Below the pieces are notes generated by a model. The model was not told the origin of the DNA. It did no database searches and saw nothing but the letters and a program-made list of their open reading frames with translations. Positions 17,620 to 26,239 of a stretch of 62,753 nucleotides of DNA are shown piece after piece. A program made the position numbers and the translations under genes. Positions within the stretch are counted from its first letter, which is position 1; every line of letters starts with the position of its first letter. This DNA comes from CAKUFA01 sp963646285 (lineage in GTDB: Bacteria; Bacillota; Clostridia; Christensenellales; Aristaeellaceae), in the NCBI GenBank assembly GCA_963646285.1, contig CAVIWF010000009.1, forward strand, positions 1 to 62,753. Direction: 5' to 3'.

Positions 17620-18162
17620 ATGGCTGCAAAGAAAGATAGCTTGCCCATGAACATGGAGCAGGATACGGAACCGACCAATAATATCACCTATGCCAATGAG
17701 GTGGTGTCCATCATTGCAGGTCTTGCTGCCGCCGAGGTAGAAGGTATCGCCGGCATGTGCAATGTTTCCGGCAGCATTCTGAGCAAGAATCGCAACATTA
17801 CCAAGGGCGTCAAGGTGGAAATCGGCACGGAAGAAGCCAGTGTTGATTTGTACATCATTGTAGAATACGGTACGCCGATTCAGAAGGCGGCACAGGATGC
17901 ACAGGAGAGCGTTCGCAAGGCCATTGAGTCCATGACCGGGCTCCACGTGGTGCGTGTGGATGTGCATGTGCAGGGCGTCAGCTTTGAAAAGGAGAATAAG
18001 ACAGCGCTGGAAGCCGGTAAGGCTACGGCAGCCCTTGCTGCACCGGAAGCTCCCAAGGTAGAAGCAAAGGCGGAAGAACCGGAAGCACCCAAGGCTGAGG
18101 AAGCTCCGAAAGCTGAAGAAGCTTCTCAGGAAGCTGCAGATGTAGAGGAACCCCAGGTCTAA
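17620..18162 (+). CDS. Asp23/Gls24 family envelope stress protein with acidic Ala-Glu-Pro tail
   Basis: This 180-residue protein has the Asp23/Gls24 domain in residues about 20-125 (YANEVVSIIAGLAAAEVEGI, DLYIIVEYG, ESMTGLHVVRVDVHVQGV). The remaining 50 or so residues are a low-complexity tail of Ala, Glu, Lys and Pro with EAPKAEEAPKAEEA. In Staphylococcus the homologue forms a membrane-associated layer through AmaP, which is encoded directly downstream here. The start is ATG 17620, 10 bases after AAAGGAGG. The tail may set spacing or partner binding; that is inference. Confidence 0.9.
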   Translation: MAAKKDSLPMNMEQDTEPTNNITYANEVVSIIAGLAAAEVEGIAGMCNVSGSILSKNRNITKGVKVEIGTEEASVDLYIIVEYGTPIQKAAQDAQESVRKAIESMTGLHVVRVDVHVQGVSFEKENKTALEAGKATAALAAPEAPKVEAKAEEPEAPKAEEAPKAEEASQEAADVEEPQV

Positions 18163-18205
18163 AGCCAGGGAACGATGCACCGCATGGTGAAGGGAGGCAT
18201 CGCTG

Positions 18206-19054
18206 ATGAAAATTCGAGTACTGGATCGATTGCTGGTGGCACTGGCAGGCCTTGTGCTGTTGGCACTCTGTGTGGGAATTGTTGCCCAGGTGTTTTGCAA
18301 TGTGCCGGTTACGGAACTTGTGACGACTTGGGTTTCTGGAACGGAAACGACGGCGCTGATCATTTACGGGGCGGTTGCTTTTGCTCTGCTGCTGGTGGGC
18401 TTGTATTGCTTTTTCATGCTCTTCCGCCACAAGAAAGGTAAGCGGGGCTTTGTGACCCAGCAGACCGAGGGAGGCGAACTGAGCATTTCCCTCAAGGCCA
18501 TGGAGGAGCTGACCCACCAGTGTGTGGAAAGCCATGCTGAAATGAAGCTGAACGCCATGCGCATCGAGCCTGAAAAGGACGGCGTAACGGTGAAGGTACA
18601 TATTACCCTGGCCAGCGGCGTCAGCATCCCCTTGGCAGTGGGCGCACTGCAGAAGCAGATTCGCACCTATCTGACTTCCTGCTCCGGCGTGGATGTGAAG
18701 GAAGTGTGCGTGCAGGTGGATACCTCTGCCGATCAGGCAAAGGATTCTCCCTACGCTGTGCAGGGCGTGATTGCCCCTGCAACCTCTCCCTTGCTTCATG
18801 CCAGTGAGACGAAAAAAGAGGAAGCTTCTTCTGAAAAGGTAGAGAAGGCAGAAGCAGCTGCAGAGGAAGTCTCACCGGAAACCCATGAAGCAGAAACGAA
18901 GCAGACTGTAATAGCCGAGGAAAAGGCGGAAACCGAACTTCCTGCAGAAGTTGAAGCAGAGCAGGAAGAAAAGGCGGAAGCGGAATCGGAAGCGGCAGAG
19001 GCTGAGGAAGAAGCACAGAAAGCACGGGAGGCCGAAGATGAAGTCACTGAATGA
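18206..19054 (+). CDS. amaP: AmaP-like membrane anchor of Asp23 with long acidic tail
   Basis: This 282-residue protein has two transmembrane helices near the N-terminus (about 7-29 and 48-72) and a cytoplasmic Asp23-like region (about 85-180, with ITLASGVSIPLAVGALQKQI and SGVDVKEVCVQVD). A tail of about 85 residues is almost only Glu, Ala, Lys and Ser. This architecture matches the alkaline shock membrane anchor AmaP. The Asp23 gene is upstream and DUF2273 downstream, as in staphylococci and clostridia. ATG 18206 has GGGAGG upstream. Its 3' end overlaps the DUF2273 gene by 17 bases. Confidence 0.85.
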   Translation: MKIRVLDRLLVALAGLVLLALCVGIVAQVFCNVPVTELVTTWVSGTETTALIIYGAVAFALLLVGLYCFFMLFRHKKGKRGFVTQQTEGGELSISLKAMEELTHQCVESHAEMKLNAMRIEPEKDGVTVKVHITLASGVSIPLAVGALQKQIRTYLTSCSGVDVKEVCVQVDTSADQAKDSPYAVQGVIAPATSPLLHASETKKEEASSEKVEKAEAAAEEVSPETHEAETKQTVIAEEKAETELPAEVEAEQEEKAEAESEAAEAEEEAQKAREAEDEVTE

Positions 19055-19277
19055 AATCGTTCATGAAATGACCACCTGGGGCACTCCTGCCTGCGGCATT
19101 TTCTGCGGTGTCATCGGAGCTGTTGTGGCGGTGCTTCTGCTGACCATTGGCTTCTGGAAGACGGTGCTGGTTGCGCTCCTATGCGCAGCCGGTGCCTTTA
19201 TCGGCGGCGTGAAGGATAAATCCACTTTCATGAAAAACGCAGTCAATAAGCTGTTTCCTCCCAAGGACAGCCTGTAA
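19038..19277 (+). CDS. DUF2273 family small membrane protein
   Basis: This 79-residue protein has two hydrophobic helices (about 16-38 and 40-58) around a Gly-rich turn and a basic C-terminus ending KLFPPKDSL. It matches DUF2273, a constant companion of Asp23/AmaP. ATG 19038 has GGGAGG at about 19026; the longer upstream frame is out-of-frame translation of the AmaP tail. The function is unknown; a role in the Asp23 membrane assembly is inferred from context. Confidence 0.85.
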   Translation: MKSLNEIVHEMTTWGTPACGIFCGVIGAVVAVLLLTIGFWKTVLVALLCAAGAFIGGVKDKSTFMKNAVNKLFPPKDSL

Positions 19278-19355
19278 GCAACCTGGTTATTGGGAACCCT
19301 TTGATCCTTGAAAAGTACGATGGAAAGAATAAAACAAGAACGGAGCGCTTGACTT

Positions 19356-19811
19356 ATGGCACGATCGACTGCACGGGCAGCAGCAATGCAGATGATTTTC
19401 GAACACATTTCCGGCGGTGAAGGCGGCGAAGAAACGCTGCAAATGATCTACGACGAGCTGCGGGAGGAAACTGCCGGCAACGCTGATCCTGTTGGACAAA
19501 ATGAGCCTAACAAGGGAGATCGGGGCTACATTGAGGAAGTGCTCGGCGGCGTGATGGATCATCTGGATGAGTTGGATGAAAAAATCGCCGCTGCAAGCCG
19601 TGGCTGGACAACGGAGCGTATGCCTCGGGTGGACTTGACCATCCTTCGGCTGGCCTGCTGGGAGATCCTTTATAAGCAGGATGTACCCGGCAGTGTCGCC
19701 ATTAACGAAGCGGTTGAACTGGCCAATCGGTATTCTGACCCGGATAACAGCAGCCGGTTCATCAACGGTGTGCTGGGCACGATCCTTCGGGATAAAGAGG
19801 CACAGGCATGA
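19356..19811 (+). CDS. nusB: Transcription antitermination factor NusB
   Basis: This 151-residue all-helical RNA-binding protein takes part in rRNA antitermination with NusE. The N-terminal STARAAAMQMIFEH and the C-terminal PGSVAINEAVELANRYS, then SSRFINGVLGTI, are NusB signatures. The next gene overlaps its stop codon (ATGA). Confidence 0.95.
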   Translation: MARSTARAAAMQMIFEHISGGEGGEETLQMIYDELREETAGNADPVGQNEPNKGDRGYIEEVLGGVMDHLDELDEKIAAASRGWTTERMPRVDLTILRLACWEILYKQDVPGSVAINEAVELANRYSDPDNSSRFINGVLGTILRDKEAQA

Positions 19812-20797
19812 TGGAGGGGGTAGTCATCGGACTGGATACCAGCTGCTACACAACCTCTGCCGCTGCAGTGACCGTGGATGGACAGGTGATTGCCTCCAGC
19901 CGGAAGCTGCTGCCTGTGCCGGAAGGACAGCGTGGCCTTCGGCAGAGTGAAATGGTGTTTATCCACACCAGGCAGCTGCCGGAGCAGATGCAGGAAGTGG
20001 CAGAGGCTGTCAAGGGGCGCAAAGTTGTGGCTGTGTGCGCCTCTCGGTATCCCAGAGATGATGAAAGTTCCTATATGCCTGCGTTTCAAGTTGGGGATGC
20101 GCAAGCACGCAGTTTGGCTGCGATGCTTGGCGTCCCTTGCTTTGCATGTAGCCATCAGCGTGGGCATATCCATGCGGCCATGGTGGACAGTGGCGTGAAC
20201 ACGCAAATGCCCATGCTGGCCGTGCACCTGTCCGGCGGCACCACTGAAGTGCTCAGCTACACCGACGATCAGCTGAAACTGCTGGGAGGCTCCCTGGATC
20301 TCCATGCGGGGCAGCTGGTAGACAGAACAGGTGTGGCGCTGGGATTGCCTTTCCCGGCAGGTCCTCATCTGGAAGCACTGGCATTGCAGGGGAAAAGCGA
20401 AGCATTACTGCCGACCAGTATGGATCCATCAGGGCTGTGGTGCCATCTTTCCGGGGCAGAAACCCAGGTGCAGCGGTGGATTTCCATGGGTACAATGCCA
20501 CGGGAGAATATCGCCATGGAAGTGTATGATCTGCTGGCACGCACGGTAGCACGCCTGGTGCTTCAGGCAGGCAGGACGGCAGGCATTCGTCAGGTGCTGA
20601 TTGCCGGCGGCGTGGCTTCTTCCAAATTGTTCCGGCCATTGGTAACGGAACGCATTCATAAGAAAGACATGGGTTTTCATGTCTGCTTTGGTAAGCCGGA
20701 GTATAGCGGTGATAATGCGGTAGGCGTGGCGTTGATTGGTGCGGCAGCGTACAGGCGCAGCATGAACAGTCTTCTATCCACTGCGGACAAATTGTAG
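19808..20797 (+). CDS. TsaD/Kae1-like (peptidase M22 fold) paralogue
   Basis: This 329-residue ASKHA-fold protein has the Kae1/TsaD layout: VIGLDTSCYTTSAAAV, a His-x3-His metal motif (HQRGH, H116 and H120), LSGGTTE, and VLIAGGVASSKLFR with SGDNAVGVALIG near the end. It is diverged from TsaD, the t6A-modification enzyme; the equivalent position normally reads HMEGH. Clostridia often carry this gene between nusB and folD/xseA in addition to a true tsaD. I therefore call it a paralogue of unknown function, not tsaD. It overlaps nusB by ATGA. Confidence 0.8.
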   Translation: MMEGVVIGLDTSCYTTSAAAVTVDGQVIASSRKLLPVPEGQRGLRQSEMVFIHTRQLPEQMQEVAEAVKGRKVVAVCASRYPRDDESSYMPAFQVGDAQARSLAAMLGVPCFACSHQRGHIHAAMVDSGVNTQMPMLAVHLSGGTTEVLSYTDDQLKLLGGSLDLHAGQLVDRTGVALGLPFPAGPHLEALALQGKSEALLPTSMDPSGLWCHLSGAETQVQRWISMGTMPRENIAMEVYDLLARTVARLVLQAGRTAGIRQVLIAGGVASSKLFRPLVTERIHKKDMGFHVCFGKPEYSGDNAVGVALIGAAAYRRSMNSLLSTADKL

Positions 20798-20813
20798 GGC
20801 GGAGGGATCGAGT

Positions 20814-21662
20814 ATGGCAGCACAGATTCTGGACGGCAAGGCTTTATCGGCAGAAATCTTGGAAAAGGTTGCAAAGCGAACAGCAGAATTGCTGAAGGAT
20901 GGCATGGACGTTCGCTTGGGAGTTATTTTGGTAGGGGATGATCCTGCCAGCGAAATTTATGTGCGCAATAAGCAGAAAGCCTGCGATAAGGTTGATTTTT
21001 GTTCCAGAACCATCACCATGGACAAGAATACAAGCCAGGAAAACCTGGAAGCGGTCATTGAGGAAATGAATGAAGATGATTCCATTCATGGCATTCTGGT
21101 GCAGCTTCCTCTGCCTGCGCATCTGGATGAAAAGAGCGCCTTGGCAAAGATTCGCCCAGACAAGGACGTGGACGGTTTCCATATTGTGAATGCCGGTATG
21201 TTGTTTGCCGGACAAAAAAGGGTTGTTCCCTGCACCCCCAAGGGCATCATGGCCATGCTTCAGCACACCGGGATTGACTTGAACGGCAAAGAGGCTGTGG
21301 TGATTGGCCGCAGCAATATTGTGGGCAAGCCCATGGCCTTGCTTTTGCTGGAGAAGAACTGCACCGTTACCATTTGCCATAGCCATACGGCAGACTTAAA
21401 GGAGCATACCCGCCGTGCTGACATTCTGGTATCCGCAGTTGGTCAGCCGGGACTAATCACGGCGGACATGGTGAAGCCCGGGGCAGTGGTGATTGATGTG
21501 GGCATCAACCGGGTCAATGGCAAGGTGGTTGGGGATGTGGCCTTTGATGAAGTCAAGGAAGTTGCCTCCTGGATTACTCCTGTGCCCGGTGGCGTTGGTC
21601 CCATGACCATTGCCATGCTGATGGAAAATACACTGGAAGCGGCAGAAAGGTTTGAGTGCTGA
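20814..21662 (+). CDS. folD: Bifunctional methylenetetrahydrofolate dehydrogenase / methenyl-THF cyclohydrolase FolD
   Basis: This 282-residue enzyme interconverts 5,10-methylene-, methenyl- and 10-formyl-THF in one-carbon metabolism. Signatures are SEIYVRNKQKACDKV (catalytic Lys), QLPLPAHLDE, KDVDGFH and VIGRSNIVGKP with the NADP site. The start is ATG 20814 behind GGCGGAGGG. Its stop overlaps the xseA start (TGATG). Confidence 0.96.
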   Translation: MAAQILDGKALSAEILEKVAKRTAELLKDGMDVRLGVILVGDDPASEIYVRNKQKACDKVDFCSRTITMDKNTSQENLEAVIEEMNEDDSIHGILVQLPLPAHLDEKSALAKIRPDKDVDGFHIVNAGMLFAGQKRVVPCTPKGIMAMLQHTGIDLNGKEAVVIGRSNIVGKPMALLLLEKNCTVTICHSHTADLKEHTRRADILVSAVGQPGLITADMVKPGAVVIDVGINRVNGKVVGDVAFDEVKEVASWITPVPGGVGPMTIAMLMENTLEAAERFEC

Positions 21663-22927
21663 TGGATGATTTGATCCTTGAAGTTAGCGACTTAAACGAC
21701 TATGCCCGCAGCGTTCTTGCTAACGACAGCCTCCTACGACATGTCAGACTTCGGGGAGAAATCAGTAACTTCAAGCGTCATTCGTCGGGACACTGGTATT
21801 TTACCCTGAAGGACGAACGTTGCCGCATTGCCTGCGTCATGTTCCGGCAGAACGCCATGAACATGAGCATCCGCCCGGAGGACGGCATGCGGGTGATTAC
21901 CACAGGCAGTGTGAGCATTTATCCGGAGTCGGGCACGTATCAGCTGTATGCGGAAGCCATGCGCCCGGAAGGCAAGGGCACCCTGTTTCAGCAGTTTGAA
22001 GCATTGAAGGCCAAGCTTGCAGCTCAGGGACTGTTTGACCAGGCTCGGAAGCGGCCCCTGCCCCTTCGGCCAAAGAAGATCGCCATTGTAACCGCTCGAA
22101 CGGGGGCTGTATTGCAGGATATCCGCCGTGTATCTGCGGCTCGGGATCCCGGCGTGCCACTGGTACTTCTTCCGGTGAAGGTGCAGGGGGAGGGCGCAGC
22201 GGACGAAATTGCCAAGGCCATCGCCAAGGCGGGAACACTGCCTCAGGTAGATGTGCTGATCATTGGGCGGGGCGGCGGCTCCATGGAAGACCTCTGGGCC
22301 TTTAATGAAGAAAAGGTTGCCCGAGCCATTGCGGCTTGTCCGGTTCCGGTCATCTCTGCCGTGGGGCATGAAACAGACTTTACCATCAGCGACTTTGTGG
22401 CAGATGCCCGTGCATCCACCCCTTCGAATGCGGCAGAAATGGCGGTGCCGGATCGTCGGGAGGTGCTGGAAGCCCTTCGTATGCAAAGGCAGCGGCTCCT
22501 GAAGCAAACGGAGAATGTCGTGCAGCGGAAACGGATCCAATTATTGAACCTTTCACGGCGTCTGGAAGGGCAGCAGCCGGAAAAGCGGATCAATCGCCTG
22601 GTGCAGCAGCTGGAAAACTGCCGGCAGCGATTGCAAAAAGGTCTGGAAGGCCAGATTACATCCTTTATGCCTGAAATCGCCCTGAAGAAGATTCGGCTGG
22701 ATCATGCCATGGACAGCGCACTGCACCGCAAACAGGTGCGGCTTGAGCAGGCAAAAACCGGGCTCACCATGATGGATCCGGCACGGGTGATGAACCGTGG
22801 CTACGCCATAGCGGTGGACGCAAATGGCAGCCTGATCACCAGCGTGAAGGCAGTTGACCAACAGCCTTTTGCCCTGCGGTTCCGTGATGGCAGTGTCAAT
22901 GTGAAACGAATTGAGGAGAATGTGTAA
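21662..22927 (+). CDS. xseA: Exodeoxyribonuclease VII large subunit
   Basis: This 421-residue protein has an N-terminal OB fold (with VRLRGEISNFKRHSSGHWYF), a catalytic middle (IAIVTARTGAVLQDI, IIGRGGGSMEDLWAFN, VGHETDFTISDFVAD) and a C-terminal coiled coil. With XseB, encoded 2 bases downstream, it forms the single-strand-specific exonuclease VII. I chose ATG 21662, overlapping the folD stop; GTG 21656 is an equally possible start, two codons earlier. Confidence 0.95.
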   Translation: MDDLILEVSDLNDYARSVLANDSLLRHVRLRGEISNFKRHSSGHWYFTLKDERCRIACVMFRQNAMNMSIRPEDGMRVITTGSVSIYPESGTYQLYAEAMRPEGKGTLFQQFEALKAKLAAQGLFDQARKRPLPLRPKKIAIVTARTGAVLQDIRRVSAARDPGVPLVLLPVKVQGEGAADEIAKAIAKAGTLPQVDVLIIGRGGGSMEDLWAFNEEKVARAIAACPVPVISAVGHETDFTISDFVADARASTPSNAAEMAVPDRREVLEALRMQRQRLLKQTENVVQRKRIQLLNLSRRLEGQQPEKRINRLVQQLENCRQRLQKGLEGQITSFMPEIALKKIRLDHAMDSALHRKQVRLEQAKTGLTMMDPARVMNRGYAIAVDANGSLITSVKAVDQQPFALRFRDGSVNVKRIEENV

Positions 22928-22929
22928 CC

Positions 22930-23169
22930 ATGGCAGCAAAGAAGAAGCCCTCTTTTGAAGATCAGCTGAACGCCTTGGAGCAGCTTATTTCCAGTATGGA
23001 AAAAGGGGAAATGCCCTTGGAAGAATCCCTCCGTGCCTATGAGGAAGGCATGAAAATGGCCTCCCAACTGGAGCAGGAACTTCAAAGCGCAACCCAGCGG
23101 CTAACCGTCCTTCGCACAGGAAAAGATGGCGAAGACGTTGAAGTACCCATTGAGGAGGACGAGGCATGA
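22930..23169 (+). CDS. xseB: Exodeoxyribonuclease VII small subunit
   Basis: This 79-residue helical protein contains FEDQLNALEQLISSMEKGEM and LEESLRAYEEGM, the XseB signature. It forms the regulatory shell of exonuclease VII. It lies 2 bases after xseA and overlaps ispA by ATGA. Confidence 0.95.
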   Translation: MAAKKKPSFEDQLNALEQLISSMEKGEMPLEESLRAYEEGMKMASQLEQELQSATQRLTVLRTGKDGEDVEVPIEEDEA

Positions 23170-24041
23170 AATCCGCCGGAGAATATGCAGCCCTGGTGGA
23201 GCAGGCGCTTCCTCAGCAGCTGGCCAGTCTGGGAAACATGCCGGAAAAGCTGCTGGAAGCCATGGCTTACTCCCTTGAAGCAGGGGGCAAGCGGCTTCGG
23301 CCGGTGCTTCTGCTGGCTGTGTGCGATGCCATGGGCAAGGATCTTGCCTCCGTCATGCCCTATGCCTGTGCACTGGAAATGATTCACACCTATAGCCTGA
23401 TTCACGACGATTTGCCGGCCATGGATAATGACAATCTTCGCAGAGGCAAGCCGACCAATCACGTGGTGTTCGGGGAAGGCATGGCCATTCTGGCAGGGGA
23501 TGGTCTGCTGCATGGCGCCATGGAGCTGATGCTTCGCACAGCCTGCAAGGAGCATTCGCTGCAGGGACTCCATGCAGCGGAAGCCATTGCCCGCCGTGCC
23601 GGGGTGACTGGCATGGTGGCAGGTCAGGTAATGGACGTGACCCAGGAAGGCGGTCAGGTCACAGAAGAAAAGGTGACCTACATCCACGCCCATAAAACGG
23701 CGGATATGCTGATTGCTCCTGTGGAAGCCGGCCTGATCCTTTCGGATGCCGATCGGGAAAAAGTGGCAGCTGGCATTGCTTACGGGTATCATTTGGGCAT
23801 GGCCTTTCAAATGGTGGATGATTTGCTGGACGTGATCGGCGATGAACAGGTCATGGGCAAGCAGACCGGCATGGATGCTCAACAGGGGAAAATGACCTGG
23901 GTCGCCCTGAAGGGCATTCAGGGCACAAAGGAGGATGCAGCAGCGCACATTCGCCTTGCCTGCGATGCGGCATGTCAATTTGACCATGGTGAATTATTTT
24001 TCAGGGAACTTGCGAAGAATACCCTCAACAGGGTACAATAA
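23166..24041 (+). CDS. ispA: Polyprenyl (geranyl/farnesyl) diphosphate synthase
   Basis: This 291-residue trans-isoprenyl diphosphate synthase has a first Asp-rich motif HDDLPAMDNDNLRRG and a second FQMVDDLLDVIGD. The order xseA-xseB-ispA is the usual bacterial arrangement. The product is most likely farnesyl diphosphate for undecaprenyl phosphate; chain length cannot be read with certainty from sequence. The start is ATG 23166 in the ATGA overlap with xseB. Confidence 0.93.
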   Translation: MKSAGEYAALVEQALPQQLASLGNMPEKLLEAMAYSLEAGGKRLRPVLLLAVCDAMGKDLASVMPYACALEMIHTYSLIHDDLPAMDNDNLRRGKPTNHVVFGEGMAILAGDGLLHGAMELMLRTACKEHSLQGLHAAEAIARRAGVTGMVAGQVMDVTQEGGQVTEEKVTYIHAHKTADMLIAPVEAGLILSDADREKVAAGIAYGYHLGMAFQMVDDLLDVIGDEQVMGKQTGMDAQQGKMTWVALKGIQGTKEDAAAHIRLACDAACQFDHGELFFRELAKNTLNRVQ

Positions 24042-24062
24042 AGGTGAAATGAGGTGGTGGAG

Positions 24063-24515
24063 TTGAACTCCATACTGGATATGTTCACCAACCGTGTGCT
24101 CCTTTGTGCCGTATTGTCCTGGTTTATTGCCCAGGCACTGAAGGTTGTCATTCATGCGTTGGTGGAAAAGCACTGGAACTGGCGTCGGCTGGTTGGCTCC
24201 GGGGGAATGCCTTCCTCCCATACTTCTTTTGTGGTATCCCTTGCACTGATGGTGGGCATGACGGAAGGCTTTGGCAGCCCCATATTCGCAGCGTGCTTTA
24301 CCCTGGCAGCTATTGTCATGTATGATGCCACCGGGGTTCGCCGGGAAACCGGCAAGCAGGGGCAGGTCATCAATGAAATCCTCCGCAATGTGTTCATTGA
24401 TGGACAGCCGATTTCCGATGATAACCTGAAGGAACTGGTTGGCCATAAGCCCATTGAGGTGGCAGCGGGAGCGCTCATTGGTATCATTGTAGCACTTTGT
24501 TTCTCCGTCATGTAA
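24063..24515 (+). CDS. Divergent PAP2 family (DUF212) membrane protein
   Basis: This protein of about 150 residues has several hydrophobic segments. WRRLVGSGGMPSSHTSFV and MYDATGVRRETGKQ are signatures of the DUF212 / divergent PAP2 family, which may act on lipid phosphates. I favour TTG 24063, 5 bases behind GAGGTGG, since it gives the usual short N-terminus before the first helix. GTG codons at 24054 and 24057 are in-frame alternatives. It follows ispA by about 20 bases, so an isoprenoid-phosphate substrate is conceivable. Confidence 0.85.
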   Translation: MNSILDMFTNRVLLCAVLSWFIAQALKVVIHALVEKHWNWRRLVGSGGMPSSHTSFVVSLALMVGMTEGFGSPIFAACFTLAAIVMYDATGVRRETGKQGQVINEILRNVFIDGQPISDDNLKELVGHKPIEVAAGALIGIIVALCFSVM

Positions 24516-24541
24516 TTCCAAAAAATAAAGGGGGAATAACA

Positions 24542-25075
24542 ATGGATCGCTTTACGGAGCAGGTAGTGGTTAAGCATCAGCGCACGGCAAATGAGGTGCT
24601 GTATTATTTGTCCCTGGCTGTGCTGGTTGTTTCCGGCCTGTATGCGCTGCTGCTGTTGCAGGTTCTTTTTGTCAGCTTTAGTGTGATGACCCTCGTTGAG
24701 CTGCTGGTGTTTGCGGCGGTTGCAGTGGTGCTGTTTCTATTCAGAGACCGGCTGCGGACGGAGTACGAGTACACCTTCACCAACGGAGATCTGGATTTTG
24801 CTCAGGTTTTCAATAACCAGAAGCGGAAGAATCTTGGCTCCTTGAAGGTGCGCAATGTGGATGCTTTCGGTCCGGTGAACAGCCAGAGCTTTAAGCGGTA
24901 TGTGTCCATGAACGGCATCAAAACCAGCAACTGGTTCCTGAACCGTGGAGCGGAGCTGTATTATTTCTACTTCCAGAAGGAAGGAAATAAGCGGCTGATC
25001 ATCATGGAGCCCAACGAAGAAATGGTGGACTATATCAAGCAGTATCTGCCTCACGGAGCGTTGCAGGACAAATGA
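24542..25075 (+). CDS. Small two-helix membrane protein, DUF6106-like
   Basis: This 177-residue protein starts MDRFTEQVVVKHQRTANEV, continues with two adjacent hydrophobic helices (about 22-60), and ends in a cytoplasmic domain of about 110 residues with YEYTFTNGDLDFAQVFNNQK. I associate it with DUF6106, found mainly in Clostridia, but cannot confirm this here. ATG 24542 follows AAAGGGGG. Its stop overlaps the cysteine desulfurase start (ATGATG), so the two are coupled. The function is unknown. Confidence 0.7.
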   Translation: MDRFTEQVVVKHQRTANEVLYYLSLAVLVVSGLYALLLLQVLFVSFSVMTLVELLVFAAVAVVLFLFRDRLRTEYEYTFTNGDLDFAQVFNNQKRKNLGSLKVRNVDAFGPVNSQSFKRYVSMNGIKTSNWFLNRGAELYYFYFQKEGNKRLIIMEPNEEMVDYIKQYLPHGALQDK

Positions 25076-26226
25076 TGGAAGTATATTTGGATAACAGCGC
25101 CACCACCAAGCCTGCACCGGCTGTGGTGGAGGTGATGACCAGGGCACTGACGGAGGAATGGTACAATCCATCGGCTCTTTATCGCCCGGCCATGGAAGCA
25201 GAAAAGAAACTTTCTGCCGCCAGAGAAACCTGCCTGAAGGCGGCAGGCGCATCCGGTCAGCGGCTGATCTTCACCTCCTGCGGCACGGAAGCAGATAATA
25301 TCGCCATTTGCGGCTATCTTCGCAGCTTGCACCAGCCCGGTCGGGTGCTGATCCTGAACGTGGAGCATCCTGCCGTGCTGAACTGCGCCCAGGAAGCGGA
25401 ACGGCTGGGCTATTCCGTGGAGCACATTCCGGTGGATCGCCGTGGCGTGCTGGATCTGGCAAAGCTTGAAGCCATGCTGGGGGAAGATGTTCGCCTGATT
25501 TGCGTCATGCAGGTGAACAATGAAACGGGGGCTGTTCAGCCCATTGAGGACGTTGTTCGCCTGAAACAGCGGCTGTGCCCGAGGACTGCCGTCCATGTGG
25601 ATGGGGTGCAGGGATTCCTGCGGGTGCCTTTCGATTTTAACAAGCTGGGCGTGGATTCCTACGCCTTTTCCGGGCACAAGATTCACGCCAGCAAGGGCGT
25701 GGGCGCATTGATCCTACGCAAAGGCCACAAAGTGAGCCCGGTCATCTTTGGCGGAGGTCAGGAGGACGGCTATCGTTCCGGCACGGAGAACATGCCGGGT
25801 ATCCTGGGCATGGGGGAAGCGGTTGCTGTTTATCCGGCGGAAGCACCGGAAAAAATGGCGGCGCTGAAACGGCGGTTGTATGATGGCTTGATGAAGGCAA
25901 TTCCTCAGGCTGTGCTGAACGGCCCTGAACTGGATGATCCGGCTGCTGCACCCCACATCCTGAACGTCAGCCTTCCGCCGGTAAGAAGCCAAACCATGCT
26001 GTTTGCGCTGGAGGGCGATGGTATCTATGTTAGTGCCGGGTCCGCATGTTCCAGTCACAAGCAGAAGGTGTCCTCTGTGCTGACAGCTATGGGACTGACC
26101 AATGCTATGGCGGATTGTGCGCTTCGCTTCAGCCTGTGTGCAGAAAACACCGAAGAGCAGATGGACTACGTGGTTGCCCGGGTAAAGGCCCACTATGATC
26201 TGCTGTCCAAGTATACGAGACGATAG
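25072..26226 (+). CDS. Cysteine desulfurase (NifS/IscS-like), probable sulfur donor to ThiI
   Basis: This 384-residue PLP enzyme removes sulfur from cysteine as a persulfide. It starts MEVYLDNSATTKP. The PLP lysine lies in AFSGHKIHASKGVGAL and the active-site cysteine in SAGSACSSHKQ. There is no NifU/IscU gene nearby; thiI follows 13 bases downstream, as nifZ-thiI do in B. subtilis. The main product is therefore probably sulfur for 4-thiouridine in tRNA. ATG 25072 overlaps the upstream stop; ATG 25075 is one codon later. Confidence 0.92.
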   Translation: MMEVYLDNSATTKPAPAVVEVMTRALTEEWYNPSALYRPAMEAEKKLSAARETCLKAAGASGQRLIFTSCGTEADNIAICGYLRSLHQPGRVLILNVEHPAVLNCAQEAERLGYSVEHIPVDRRGVLDLAKLEAMLGEDVRLICVMQVNNETGAVQPIEDVVRLKQRLCPRTAVHVDGVQGFLRVPFDFNKLGVDSYAFSGHKIHASKGVGALILRKGHKVSPVIFGGGQEDGYRSGTENMPGILGMGEAVAVYPAEAPEKMAALKRRLYDGLMKAIPQAVLNGPELDDPAAAPHILNVSLPPVRSQTMLFALEGDGIYVSAGSACSSHKQKVSSVLTAMGLTNAMADCALRFSLCAENTEEQMDYVVARVKAHYDLLSKYTRR

Positions 26227-26239
26227 GAGAAAAGGATAC

